Assembly (NCBI GenBank): GCA_963839475.1
Contig: CAWIVH010000011.1
Coordinates: 1 to 53,066 of the forward strand
Reading direction: 5' to 3'
DNA length: 53,066 nucleotides
Origin: CAWIVH01 sp963839475
Lineage (GTDB): Bacteria; Acidobacteriota; UBA6911
The notes under the pieces are model-generated. The model had not been told where the DNA came from and searched no databases. It saw nothing but the letters and a program-made list of their open reading frames with translations. Positions 42,109 through 50,738 of the stretch are shown in pieces; the stretch's first letter is position 1, and every line of letters starts with the position of its first letter. The position numbers and the translations under genes were made by a program.

Positions 42109-43136
42109 GCCGCCCGCCGTTCTTTGTCATGCCGCCGGTAGAATTCCCTCACTTGCGCCGTGCCACCCTGGTTTTTGAGCCACTCGGCGAGGGCGAGCCC
42201 GAAGCCGATCGCCGTCCCGCGCGGCCCGAAGCGCACCGAATTGACCGGAGCGTTGTCCTTCTGCGGATGAAGGCGGAATGCCATCAACTCGTCCCAGGTT
42301 TTCTTCTCCCCGAGCCGTGTATGGCGCCACCGCTCCGGCTGCGCCAGGAACCAGTCCCGTATTTCCGGGGTCCAACTGTCCCAGGTGCGCGGATGCCAGA
42401 GATGAATGAGCTTGTTCACGGCCTGGGTTGGGCGCAGGCATTGGAATGGCACCCCGCATTCATACAAGACACGAGCGCCAACCTGGATAAGGTCGTAGAC
42501 ATCCTGAAAGGGCATCTCAGAGTCGTACCGAGTGAATCCCCACAGGTCGAGCCATCGCTTGTCCGCATAGAATGCATCCTCTATCCAGGGGTTTGTTCCT
42601 GGGCGCTGCGGGTTAGAGGTCCAGTACATCCAATGCGTGGTGTGCAGGTATTCGAAGATCGGAACAGCCTCATCCCATCTTCCGTTTGCCAGAACCGATT
42701 CCAACCATTGCGATGCGCTACGCACGCAGTCGCTGGTTTCATGGGGATTGGAGATATCCTCCAGCATCCCGGGGCGGCGGAGGTTACCCGAAGCGTAGAT
42801 AGGACGATTATCCTTCAGCCACGCGACAGTTCTCTCGAGCCGGCCGGGGCCCCAAATGAATTCGGGGTGATCGAAAGTGACATATTGCCCGATAACCTTG
42901 GGCCAGGCCTGCCGCACTCCCTTCATCACATCCCAGATGGGATAGCCGTTCACCCGCTCGTATTCGGTTTCCACGACATCAAAGGGAACGGGAATCTTAA
43001 GGGGTAGCTGCGGCAGCAAAATAACCTGAGTTTCGGCGAGGCCCTTCTCATTCCAACGGAGAAGAGCCTCGCAATAAAGCTTCAGGTAGTGCTCATCCAA
43101 TTCGGACGAGCAGGTAGTCAAAATCGTCAGGAGCAT
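42105..43136 (-). CDS. glycosyltransferase-like protein of unknown specificity
   Basis: 343 residues. It begins LLTILTTCSSELDEHYLKLYCEALLRW, a GT-A-like opening. It has YVTFDHPEFIWGPGRLERTVAWLKDNRPIYASGNLR in the middle, where DHPEFIWG could serve as an acidic metal site. The C-terminal third is tryptophan-rich. I do not recognise the exact family; the context suggests it acts with the adjacent methyltransferase and GT2 enzyme. Confidence 0.5.
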   Translation of the reverse strand: MLLTILTTCSSELDEHYLKLYCEALLRWNEKGLAETQVILLPQLPLKIPVPFDVVETEYERVNGYPIWDVMKGVRQAWPKVIGQYVTFDHPEFIWGPGRLERTVAWLKDNRPIYASGNLRRPGMLEDISNPHETSDCVRSASQWLESVLANGRWDEAVPIFEYLHTTHWMYWTSNPQRPGTNPWIEDAFYADKRWLDLWGFTRYDSEMPFQDVYDLIQVGARVLYECGVPFQCLRPTQAVNKLIHLWHPRTWDSWTPEIRDWFLAQPERWRHTRLGEKKTWDELMAFRLHPQKDNAPVNSVRFGPRGTAIGFGLALAEWLKNQGGTAQVREFYRRHDKERRAA

Positions 43137-43142
43137 TCGCGA

Positions 43143-43490
43143 CTAGCTCAGGAAGAAATCGAATGCCAACCCCTGGATGGCTACCCGGACAGTGTCCGCC
43201 CCGGCTAACGCGCCCGCCACGGCAACACCGATGGCCCGGTTGGCGCCCGCAAAGGCACACACAACCTTGTCGGTGTTATTCCAGTAGACAATGTCGCCCT
43301 GGGAAAAGGCATCCGCCGCTTTGTCCAGATCGAACACGCCGGCGACTGCGACTTGCGCCTCGGTGTCGCCGGATTCATAGTGCCCGCATGAAACGCCGAA
43401 AAGGTTTCCGACAAGGCAGCCCTGGCCGCTGGCAAGGTGATAGGGCGCCGTGACCGTCAAAACCTTTCCTTCTTGCACGAAATTTTTCAT
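43143..43490 (-). CDS. DUF2190-type capsid decoration protein
   Basis: 115 residues from MKNFVQEGKVLTVTAPY. The repeated beta pattern (SGQGCLVGNLFGVSCGHYESGDTEAQVAVAGVFDLDKA, QGDIVYWNNTDKVV, AIGVAVAGALAGADTVRVAIQG) is the DUF2190 signature. Such proteins stud and stabilise the capsid. It follows the major capsid gene, as usual. Confidence 0.8.
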   Translation of the reverse strand: MKNFVQEGKVLTVTAPYHLASGQGCLVGNLFGVSCGHYESGDTEAQVAVAGVFDLDKAADAFSQGDIVYWNNTDKVVCAFAGANRAIGVAVAGALAGADTVRVAIQGLAFDFFLS

Positions 43491-43515
43491 ATCCTGCTCT
43501 CCATTAAGTTTTGTT

Positions 43516-43576
43516 CCGGCATTGGGCCGGCACGGGTTCAAATCGAAGCGGCGGCCCGGGTGTCAGGCCGCCGCTT
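43516..43576 (-). terminator. two hairpins between capsid and decoration genes
   Basis: An 11-bp perfect stem (43546-43556 with 43566-43576, AAGCGGCGGCC type, 9-base loop) lies just after the capsid stop. A second stem CCGGC/GCCGG is at 43516-43530. No T-run follows, so RNA stabilisation or partial attenuation is more likely than a full terminator. Confidence 0.4.
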
Positions 43577-43584
43577 TGGGATGA

Positions 43585-45402
43585 TTAGGCTCCTGCCTGC
43601 TTGGCTGCCCCGCGATAGTCCACCGCGGCGGCCGCAAAGTCCTGCCGGATTTTTACTTCGACGCCATCGACATCGAAGCCCTGACGGGTTTCCGTGTATG
43701 GGCCTTCCTGCCCTTCGAGGTAGGCGTAAACGAGGACGGTCCCGTTCGGTGTGTTGGGATCCGCGAAGAGATACCAGGCAGTGGTGGACGTTCCGTCGAG
43801 CCTGGATTCAACAATGGGCGTCAGCTGGCCGGCCCAGGGGTTGATCTTCGCCGATTCCGCGGCCTGATAATTCGGAGAACAGTACTGCATTGCGAGCTGA
43901 CCCTTGGTCGCCGGCGCGAGCAGGTATCTCGGGACAATTCCGAGCATCTTGCCGCCGGTGCTCTCCTGGACCATCATCTTGACTCGCAGGGCGCCGATGG
44001 AATCGACCGCGATGGCGGCGCCGCTGGAGGTGTAGTTCTTGTGGTAGGTGGACTCCTCAAACAGGTCCTGGCCGTCCGCCAGATGCCCGTTGGCCGTGAT
44101 GATGCCGATTACCGTGTCGGCCTCGAGCATGGCAACTTCCTGGCCGAGCAGGAATGGAACCCGGGTGAATGCCCCAAGATCATCATTGATGATCGCCTGG
44201 CGGGTGATGGCAATGATCTTGCCGTAAGTGCTGAGCGCATAGGATTCACGCCCCTCGATCAGCGCTCCCCTGGTGAACTCGCCGGTCTCTTTGACCTTCT
44301 CCAGTCTGGACGACTGGTCGAGCGTCAGTTCATACATCGTTTTGAAATCGGCGGCGGTCCTTCGGGCGGCGATCAGGCGCCACTGAGAATCGGCCATCTC
44401 ATAGCCGGCGCGCAGGCTCTTGTTTGCCGAATCGGCCAGGATGTACGGGAAATCGCTTGTCGACTGGAAGGCCAACGATACGATTTCGGTCCGGCTCTTC
44501 GCCTGCCACCGGATCCCGACGGTCGCAAGGCATTCCTTTGCGACATCCATGAGGCTCATTCCGATGTACTGCCTGGCACCCTCGAACAGCTGCTGGCGGC
44601 GTTCTTTGTGGAAGATGTATGCGTGCGTCCGCTCGTCCCAGCTCCAACCTTTCGGCTCGAACCTTTCGAGCAGGGCCCCGACCATGCCGAACCGGCGGGC
44701 GTCGGCCTCATCCTGCAGCCTCGGGTCACCGGCAGGCGTTGCGATTGCTCCGCCTCGGATTCCTTCCTGCTGCCGGCGCGCCTCTTCCTCAACCCCCGCC
44801 TGGTCGATGGCGAGTCTTCGGAACACTTCGATGGTGGTTCCCAATTTGATGTGCTGATCGGCAAATGACTGACGCAGCTTCAGAGCCCTGGCAGTCTCAT
44901 TGATCGTCTGAACACGCGCCCTTTCAGCATCGCGCCCGGCATTGATCAGACGTTCCCTGTCGGCCTCGTTCGCCTCCTCGAGGATAGGTCCATTGCCGCC
45001 ACTGCCCGCGCCGGCATTCTGCGCTTCCGCTTCGGCGAGCAATTCATTGTTCGCCTGGATCTTTAATTTGAGCTCGTTATACGACTTGCGAGTCTCATCG
45101 GTGAATCCGCCCGCTGCGTTTGCAGCATCGAGCATGTCGCTCGCCTGTTTGGCCAGGTCGATCTTGTTCTTCCCGAGTTGGCTGACGCCCACCAGGCCCG
45201 CGGGCGGTATCAGCATAAAAGGTTCGGCGTGCGAGCCAAAAGCATGCGTCCCGACAAGGACCAGACAGACCAGCAATATCGCCGCGCAGGGAAGCGCAAA
45301 CCCGACCAGTCCAGAAGGATTGATCAAGGGCTGAGACCGGAAATAGCCTCTGCCGAAATTTGCTCCAAACCATTTTCGGCGATCACGTGAGTTCATTTTC
45401 AT
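43585..45402 (-). CDS. major capsid protein (HK97 fold) with N-terminal hydrophobic helix
   Basis: 605 residues. GGAG precedes the ATG at 45402 by 8 bases. Residues 1-75 contain a clear membrane-like helix (GLVGFALPCAAILLVCLVLVG, about 31-52), not expected in a capsid subunit. Residues 80-230 form a coiled scaffolding-type delta region. The capsid domain follows (about 240-605) with SDFPYILADSANKSLRAGYE, LDQSSRLEKVKETGEFTRGALIEGRESYALSTYGKIIAITRQAIINDDL and ALRVKMMVQEST, typical of capsid parts of Mu-like protease-capsid fusions. Here the protease is a separate gene upstream. Proteolysis would remove the N-terminus. Confidence 0.85.
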   Translation of the reverse strand: MKMNSRDRRKWFGANFGRGYFRSQPLINPSGLVGFALPCAAILLVCLVLVGTHAFGSHAEPFMLIPPAGLVGVSQLGKNKIDLAKQASDMLDAANAAGGFTDETRKSYNELKLKIQANNELLAEAEAQNAGAGSGGNGPILEEANEADRERLINAGRDAERARVQTINETARALKLRQSFADQHIKLGTTIEVFRRLAIDQAGVEEEARRQQEGIRGGAIATPAGDPRLQDEADARRFGMVGALLERFEPKGWSWDERTHAYIFHKERRQQLFEGARQYIGMSLMDVAKECLATVGIRWQAKSRTEIVSLAFQSTSDFPYILADSANKSLRAGYEMADSQWRLIAARRTAADFKTMYELTLDQSSRLEKVKETGEFTRGALIEGRESYALSTYGKIIAITRQAIINDDLGAFTRVPFLLGQEVAMLEADTVIGIITANGHLADGQDLFEESTYHKNYTSSGAAIAVDSIGALRVKMMVQESTGGKMLGIVPRYLLAPATKGQLAMQYCSPNYQAAESAKINPWAGQLTPIVESRLDGTSTTAWYLFADPNTPNGTVLVYAYLEGQEGPYTETRQGFDVDGVEVKIRQDFAAAAVDYRGAAKQAGA

Positions 45403-45430
45403 GAGGAACGCTCCTTTGTGTAGCGCCCAA

Positions 45431-45455
45431 TAAAAAAGCCCGCATTGCTGCAGGC
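45431..45455 (-). terminator. rho-independent terminator or attenuator between protease and capsid genes
   Basis: On the minus strand GCCTGC-AGCAAT-GCGGGC (6-bp stem with one G-U pair) is followed by TTTTTTATT. It lies in the 157-base gap between protease and capsid genes, which otherwise holds no gene. Partial read-through, or a new promoter after it, would set a separate capsid expression level. Confidence 0.55.
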
Positions 45456-45559
45456 CCGCGGCGCTTCGTTAAGTTGTGTTATTCGCGTGAAACCATACAG
45501 CTCCGCGCGCGCCTCTTCGGAGTGCGCCTCACTGTGTTACCCGCTTCGATTTGGCGGGC

Positions 45560-46165
45560 CTAAAACAAAAGACTCAATCTTTCGCGCTCTATCTCGAGGT
45601 TGAAGTTGTCTCTGACCGGACCATCCGCGAAAACTATCTCCGCGTCCGAAAATCGTTCTTTTTCCTCGAATTTGAGGCCCGCTTGCGGATCGGCCCCGAT
45701 CGGGACGAGGCTCACCTCGATCGGTTCCCAATCGACCGCGAGATAGGCCTTGGTTTTCTCGCTCCCTTCCGCGTCCTTCTCGGTGATGTCCTTGAGCCGG
45801 TGGATTATCGTACCGACACTCGCGTTTCGGATGATGCCGTCCTGGACATCGGTCCAGATTGGCGTAACCTCATTGCGGTTACTGAATCGCACTGTGGCAT
45901 CACCCTTCAGATCCGCAGTTTGAATCACGCCTACAACGTCGGAGAGACTCCAATCATTGTGTGAGTTCAGCAGCGGTGCCTTGCCGCTTGTGAGCCTGCC
46001 CATACGGACGTGCTCGGGTTTCATGGAAAGTGTCAGGAGATATTTATCTCCCCAGCCGCGGCGCGTGACCGTGGCTCCGGTGTACCACTTCAATTTTGCG
46101 ATTCGAGCGTCGCCCTTTTCGGCGCCGGAGAATTCGGCCTGAAGCTGCTGTAAGGGGATTTTCAT
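45560..46165 (-). CDS. prohead maturation protease (S78/Mu-like type)
   Basis: 201 residues. KWYTGATVTRRGWGDKYLLTLSMKPEHVRMGRLTSGKAPLLNSHNDWSLSDVVGVI supplies the conserved LNSH histidine. IWTDVQDGIIRNASVGTIIHRL carries the serine in NASVG, and VDWEPIEVSLVPIGADPQAG is the classic final strand. It should cleave scaffold regions inside the prohead. It overlaps the portal gene by 4 bases. Confidence 0.85.
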   Translation of the reverse strand: MKIPLQQLQAEFSGAEKGDARIAKLKWYTGATVTRRGWGDKYLLTLSMKPEHVRMGRLTSGKAPLLNSHNDWSLSDVVGVIQTADLKGDATVRFSNRNEVTPIWTDVQDGIIRNASVGTIIHRLKDITEKDAEGSEKTKAYLAVDWEPIEVSLVPIGADPQAGLKFEEKERFSDAEIVFADGPVRDNFNLEIERERLSLLF

Positions 46166-47697
46166 TTATTACCCTCCTGACCTGGTTGCGGGTTTTGACC
46201 TTGTGACCCGGGCGCGGATACTGCTGCACCGACGCTTGTGCGCTTGCGCGGGTCGCAATCGAGCACGATACCCGCTCTGTCCAGGGCCTCGTTGGTTCGT
46301 TGGATCGCCGCGATCTGCTCTTCCGGGTCATAACCTTCCTCGCCCACGGCCTGGGGCCAGGTCTTCGTCCCCAGCCGGATTTTTGCGCGGGTTGCATTTG
46401 CGTCCTTCTCCGGATCCACGCTGCCATAGCTTGGGGGCGCCCATTCCGTGAAGTAATCCCGCGCCGCTATCAGTCCAGCAGCATAAGCCGTATCGATAAA
46501 CCAACCTCGGACGGGGCGACAGAACATCGGAATGAAACAGAGCCAGCGGAACTGATCCATCTTGGTCCGAAACGAAAGCATGCCGGCGCGATAGCTCGAA
46601 TAATTCACATTCGAAAGGTCGCCGGTCATCTGCTCATAGGTCAGACCAATACCCACAGCGGTTTTCGTTTGGGTGTCGCGCATAAAATCGCGATAGCCTT
46701 CACCGTGACCGCTCGGTGTGGCGAATGCAACTTCCTCACCCGGCCTCAGGTATTTGATCATGCCAGGTTCCATGGTCTCAACGACCTGGCTGCCATCGGT
46801 GCTTGTTTCACCGAGCGAGGGGCCTTCGGTTGCATCCGGCTGGGTGACAAAGGTGGCAAAGCAGGCTTCGATCTTTTTCCGGACGAGTTCGGCCTCGCTA
46901 TATTCGTCCAGGTCCCGCATCGTGATAATCACCGGAGCGAGCCAGGGCACCCCGCGGACCTGCTGGCGCTTCTTGCGGTATATGTGGAGGATCAAATCAG
47001 CCGGCACCCGGCGGGATGCAAGATTTGCCCTTGAAAAGCCGACCGTAATGTCCCCAGGGTGATCCGGGTAAAGCCAATAGGCGATGCGCCTACCCAGAAG
47101 ATCAAACTCAACCCCCTGGATGATTCGGCCGGTCTTGGTTTCCTCGGTCTTTCTGGTATCGAGATAGTCGGGCTCCATGACCTGGATCTGCATCGGAACC
47201 CGGAATCCGTCATCGGCAAAACGCCGGCGGATCCTCACAAGACACTCACCGCTTTCAATGACCATCCTGACGGCCAGGTCCTGAAGACCATAGAAATCGA
47301 GTTGACCGTCGGCGTCGCACTCGTCGACCCATATTCTCCAGGCTTCATTGATCTGCCTGGCCAGGGTCTCATCCCTGTTGGCCGGCTTTGCCTGAGCGGT
47401 AATACCGGTTCCCACGGCCTGGCCGGCGAGTTCGTCCAGGGCGTTGGTCGCATAGGCGTTGTTCCGGATCAGATCCCTGCTTCGCTGGCGAAGTCTCGAT
47501 AGAGCGGGGCCGATCTCGGCATTTGCCCCACTATCGGCAGTATTCCATCCCGAGGTGCGCCTGTCGCTTCGGGCAGCCTCATAGGAGAGCAGGATCGCGG
47601 CAGCTGCGCGCGCCCGCGCGCGCTCCAGCCCCCACCGGGGACTGAGCCAATCTACGGCGCGGTCGAGCCACGTCTGTCTGATTGCAGATCTGTTCAC
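46162..47697 (-). CDS. portal protein (lambda gpB family)
   Basis: 511 residues with GTG start overlapping the upstream stop (GTGA) and GGAGG before it. RQRSRDLIRNNAYATNALDELAGQAVGTGI, IWVDECDADGQLDFYGLQDLAVRMVIESGECLVR, GVPWLAPVIITMRDLDEYSEAELVRKKIEACFATFV and GIGLTYEQMTGDLSNVNYSSYRAG are hallmark segments of the lambda portal family. Twelve copies form the DNA entry vertex. Confidence 0.92.
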   Translation of the reverse strand: MNRSAIRQTWLDRAVDWLSPRWGLERARARAAAAILLSYEAARSDRRTSGWNTADSGANAEIGPALSRLRQRSRDLIRNNAYATNALDELAGQAVGTGITAQAKPANRDETLARQINEAWRIWVDECDADGQLDFYGLQDLAVRMVIESGECLVRIRRRFADDGFRVPMQIQVMEPDYLDTRKTEETKTGRIIQGVEFDLLGRRIAYWLYPDHPGDITVGFSRANLASRRVPADLILHIYRKKRQQVRGVPWLAPVIITMRDLDEYSEAELVRKKIEACFATFVTQPDATEGPSLGETSTDGSQVVETMEPGMIKYLRPGEEVAFATPSGHGEGYRDFMRDTQTKTAVGIGLTYEQMTGDLSNVNYSSYRAGMLSFRTKMDQFRWLCFIPMFCRPVRGWFIDTAYAAGLIAARDYFTEWAPPSYGSVDPEKDANATRAKIRLGTKTWPQAVGEEGYDPEEQIAAIQRTNEALDRAGIVLDCDPRKRTSVGAAVSAPGSQGQNPQPGQEGNK

Positions 47698-47930
47698 TCG
47701 CCTAATCCTCCACCGCCTGGGCCCTTGCGGAATCTCGCATAAGAGGTGCGACTGGCGCTGCCGGTCGTAGAACTGGACTCCACCGCATCCTTCATCGTTT
47801 GCAGAAGCATCAGCATTTGGCTGATGGACTGATACCGCACCTCGCGGTCGCCGAACCGAACGCTCAAGGTTCCGCCCTTGATCGCGGCTTCCAGGGCTGC
47901 GATGTCAACTTGAGTCCAGGATGTCGTCAT
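47694..47930 (-). CDS. gpW-like head-tail joining protein
   Basis: 78 residues from MTTSWTQVDIAALEAAIKGGTLSVRFGDREVRYQSISQMLMLLQTMKDAV, the gpW fold pattern (helix, beta hairpin around the RFGDREVRY segment, helix). The C-terminus is Gly-rich and flexible. It lies between terminase and portal genes as in lambda. The start abuts the stop of the preceding DUF4177-like gene. Confidence 0.8.
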   Translation of the reverse strand: MTTSWTQVDIAALEAAIKGGTLSVRFGDREVRYQSISQMLMLLQTMKDAVESSSTTGSASRTSYARFRKGPGGGGLGE

Positions 47931-48169
47931 TATTTCTGCCGTCTGAAGTAAAAGACCGCCTGGTCGGCAGCCTGGGGAATGACTGACACAAGCTCCCATC
48001 CTTCGGAACCGTATCCAGCAAGGTCCGCCTCGCGGTGCAGCAGGACTGATTTGTATTCCCACTTCGGAGGCTCGCTGATCAATAGAGTCGCCGGCGCCAT
48101 CGGATCCGGGTTCTCGCGGACCAGCTGCTCGTCTATGGCCCTGTGCGACCTTTTCATCTTGTCATTCAT
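47930..48169 (-). CDS. DUF4177-like small protein
   Basis: 79 residues from MNDKMKRSHRAIDEQL; this ATG overlaps the terminase stop (ATGA). The C-terminal half, PPKWEYKSVLLHREADLAGYGSEGWELVSVIPQ...AVFYFRR, fits the DUF4177 pattern (WEYK...G-x-EGWELVSV). Such a domain between terminase and gpW is not standard, and its role is unknown. Confidence 0.6.
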   Translation of the reverse strand: MNDKMKRSHRAIDEQLVRENPDPMAPATLLISEPPKWEYKSVLLHREADLAGYGSEGWELVSVIPQAADQAVFYFRRQK

Positions 48170-50193
48170 TTTCGCAACCAGTCTTTCCCGCGATCGCCGA
48201 GCCATGAGTTTCCGCGCGCTGGGGCGGTTCGAGCCTCCTGGTGAGGCGCTGGCTTGGTTTCATGTCGAGCGTTCGATGACTGCTCCGGCTCGGCCGGCTT
48301 GGCTTTCATTTGCTCCTCGAGAGCTTTCCAGTGTTTGTCCTGCATGCGATCCATTCCAAGATCCCACGCTCCTGCCCGGGCATATACGCGGCAGTCGAGA
48401 GCCTCATTGCGCGCCCTGGTCTGCTGCCATTCCGTCTTTGCCCGATGGGTGCGCCTGTTTATGTGACTCACCAGCTGCTCGGCACAGAGCTGCTTGAAAT
48501 GCTCGTCCCCGTAATTGGCTCCGGTCGGAAAATGACAATAGCCGGGCGGATATTGCCATCCCTGCGTTCGCTCTTCTTCCGTCGGCGGCCGCTTTTTCAA
48601 ATCCGCGTATAGTTCGGCCTTGAAGAAAGCAACATTGATCGTCCTGATTTTCAGTCCGCGCTTGATCTTCTGCCCACCGATGGTCACTTCCACTGGTGAA
48701 GGCTGAGATACCGGCAGAATTCCCTTGTCGGTCCCCTTGATCGCTACTACCTGGCCGGCAGGCTGCATCCGGACCCAGTTGTACACGTCGTTTGTCGTCG
48801 TTCCGTCCCCGGAATCCACGAACATCCTCGAGATGGGGAGCTCCACTCCGTTCTCCGTCGTATAGGTGCCGGACCTGAAAGCTTCCAATTTTTGCCAAAC
48901 TGCCGGTTCGGATGTCTTGCCCTCGAAGATCTGGTAGTCGATCGACCATGACTCCCGGCCGCGGCCCCATGCAACCACCTCCACCTCGAGGCGATCGCGC
49001 TGCACGTCGACGCCCGCCGTCAGAAACAGCCCGCCTGGCGGAACCGTTCCCGGATCGTAGCCTTCGCGTTTGGTCAGGAGAATCTCCCACTCCGGGGCTT
49101 CGCCCTTCTCGACCCAGTTTTCGGCAAGCGAGGTATTGATAAAAGTTTTGAGATCCTCGACGCTGTCTTTTTTCGACAAGTAATCCAAAACGATTTCCGA
49201 AAGCTGCTTCCATGGGGAGTAGAGTTCCGAAATCCAGAAACCGGCTATGCCGTTGAATGGAACATGGGCCCGCCATTCTCCCTGCTCTACAGCTTTCCAT
49301 CGCGCAGCGTCATCCCAGGGGGCATCGCAGGATTCACAGTAATACCTCGCCGATCGCGCCTGCTCTTCCCGAGTTTCGAGCTTGGTGTCCCAGCGCACCT
49401 GCGTGCGAAAACACAGCATCAGGCTTTGCATGTGTCCGCATGCCGGGCAGGGAACGTAATACTCCCGTTTGTCCGAGGCCTCGTAGGCCCGATCGATCTC
49501 CGAACCGGCCACAGTCGGGGAGCAGGTCAGGATTTCCTTTTTTCGGTGCCGGAATGTGGCCAGGCGCTTCCGCGCGAGCGAGATCGGATTTCCCTCCGCG
49601 CCGGCGGTGGGCGGATATTTGTCGACCTCGTCGCAGAAGAGAAAGCGGATCGCCCGCCTGGCCAGGTTGCCCGGGGATCCCGCTGAAGTGATAGCCAGCA
49701 TGCCTCCGGGAAAGAGCTTTTCCTCGATCGTATTGTTCGAAACCCGGGATTTCATCTCCGAGAAAATCCCCCGGAGCGCCGGCGTGTCCCGAATCATCGG
49801 GGCAATCCGTTCTTTGGAGAACGCTTTCGCATCCGCATCCCGCGGTTGCAAAACCAGAATTGGACCCGGATCCAGGTGCGCGAAATACCCGATGCCGTTT
49901 TCGATGGTCACGGTCTTGAGCATCTGTGTTGCCGCCCGGATGACCGTCCGGTAGATCCGCGGATCCGAAACCGAATCCAGGGGCTCCCGCTGAAATGGCA
50001 GTGTCGCCCACTTTCCGTGTTCGGCTGAGCTTTCTGAGCTGAGGTATCGGTATTTGTCGGCCCATTCGGATACCGCAATTCCCTTCGGGGGTCCCCAAAG
50101 TTTTACGACGTCGTGAATACGTCCTGCCAGCACCCGGTTTGTCTGCGGCGCCCAGAGCCGGCAGGCGTGAAAGAGCATCTGAGCGATGGTCAT
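48166..50193 (-). CDS. terminase large subunit (GpA family)
   Basis: 675 residues. The ATPase domain has Walker B FLFCDEVDKYP and a coupling motif near TCSPT. A zinc-knuckle pair follows (CPACGH, CESC), typical of GpA-type enzymes. The nuclease domain begins TAGVDVQRDRLEVEVVAWG, with a second acid at MFVDSGDG. The tail is Lys/Pro-rich. It cuts and pumps DNA into the prohead. The GpA type predicts cos packaging. Confidence 0.92.
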   Translation of the reverse strand: MTIAQMLFHACRLWAPQTNRVLAGRIHDVVKLWGPPKGIAVSEWADKYRYLSSESSAEHGKWATLPFQREPLDSVSDPRIYRTVIRAATQMLKTVTIENGIGYFAHLDPGPILVLQPRDADAKAFSKERIAPMIRDTPALRGIFSEMKSRVSNNTIEEKLFPGGMLAITSAGSPGNLARRAIRFLFCDEVDKYPPTAGAEGNPISLARKRLATFRHRKKEILTCSPTVAGSEIDRAYEASDKREYYVPCPACGHMQSLMLCFRTQVRWDTKLETREEQARSARYYCESCDAPWDDAARWKAVEQGEWRAHVPFNGIAGFWISELYSPWKQLSEIVLDYLSKKDSVEDLKTFINTSLAENWVEKGEAPEWEILLTKREGYDPGTVPPGGLFLTAGVDVQRDRLEVEVVAWGRGRESWSIDYQIFEGKTSEPAVWQKLEAFRSGTYTTENGVELPISRMFVDSGDGTTTNDVYNWVRMQPAGQVVAIKGTDKGILPVSQPSPVEVTIGGQKIKRGLKIRTINVAFFKAELYADLKKRPPTEEERTQGWQYPPGYCHFPTGANYGDEHFKQLCAEQLVSHINRRTHRAKTEWQQTRARNEALDCRVYARAGAWDLGMDRMQDKHWKALEEQMKAKPAEPEQSSNARHETKPAPHQEARTAPARGNSWLGDRGKDWLRK

Positions 50194-50738
50194 ACATTGG
50201 GTCGATACTCACTCAGTTCGGAAAGAAAGGATCGAATTTCCCGGTCCAGGATCTCCTGGCACTCCAGCACATCGGAAACACAAGCCACTTTGGGTGCGAT
50301 CTTCGACGGGATCCCGAGCGCTCTGTTACGGACTGTTACGATGTGGGCTCCCCACTCGCAGGCGGCCTCGTAGGCATCCACCATGATCCCGCGAAGCTTT
50401 GCCACCTCGAATTCGGCCCGCGCCGCTTTGGCAATCTCATGTTTCAGCTGGGCCTCTGCAATAGAAGTCGGTTCAGGATCGCCGACATCCCCTGGACGGG
50501 CTACATTGCCGGGCCGATCTTCCCGCCGGCCAGGTCGGCGAGATTTCGAAACCTGTCCGAGCGCCGGCGACTTCTGGTGGATGTCGAGATTTCGTCCAAG
50601 TGCCTCCCGAACCCGTGACAAGTCCCACTTTCCATCGGGCTCCCTCTTGAGCTTGCCTTTTTGCTCAAGTTGATTGACGCGCTGTCTGGAAATGCCGAGC
50701 GCCTCCGCGAGCGCCTTGGTACTGATTGTTTCTGACAT
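50190..50738 (-). CDS. terminase small subunit (Nu1-like)
   Basis: 182 residues. N-terminal HTH STKALAEALGISRQRVNQLEQKGKLKREPDGKWDL binds the packaging site. A disordered linker (about 55-95) is followed by helices (AEAQLKHEIAKAARAEFEVAKLRGIMV) that contact the large subunit. It overlaps the large subunit by ATGA. Repeats just upstream are candidate binding sites. Confidence 0.85.
   Translation of the reverse strand: MSETISTKALAEALGISRQRVNQLEQKGKLKREPDGKWDLSRVREALGRNLDIHQKSPALGQVSKSRRPGRREDRPGNVARPGDVGDPEPTSIAEAQLKHEIAKAARAEFEVAKLRGIMVDAYEAACEWGAHIVTVRNRALGIPSKIAPKVACVSDVLECQEILDREIRSFLSELSEYRPNV

Noticed and set aside
42129..43007. 292-residue plus-strand open frame
   Set aside because: Antisense to the glycosyltransferase-like gene, which has a coherent protein and coupled neighbours.
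40580..43136. Host cell-wall or O-antigen locus interrupting the prophage
   Set aside because: ATGA overlaps on both sides with structural genes and no broken phage genes argue for an integral phage cassette.
48404..49300. 298-residue and 292-residue alternative minus-strand frames in the terminase gene
   Set aside because: Shadows of the large terminase frame, which carries all expected motifs.
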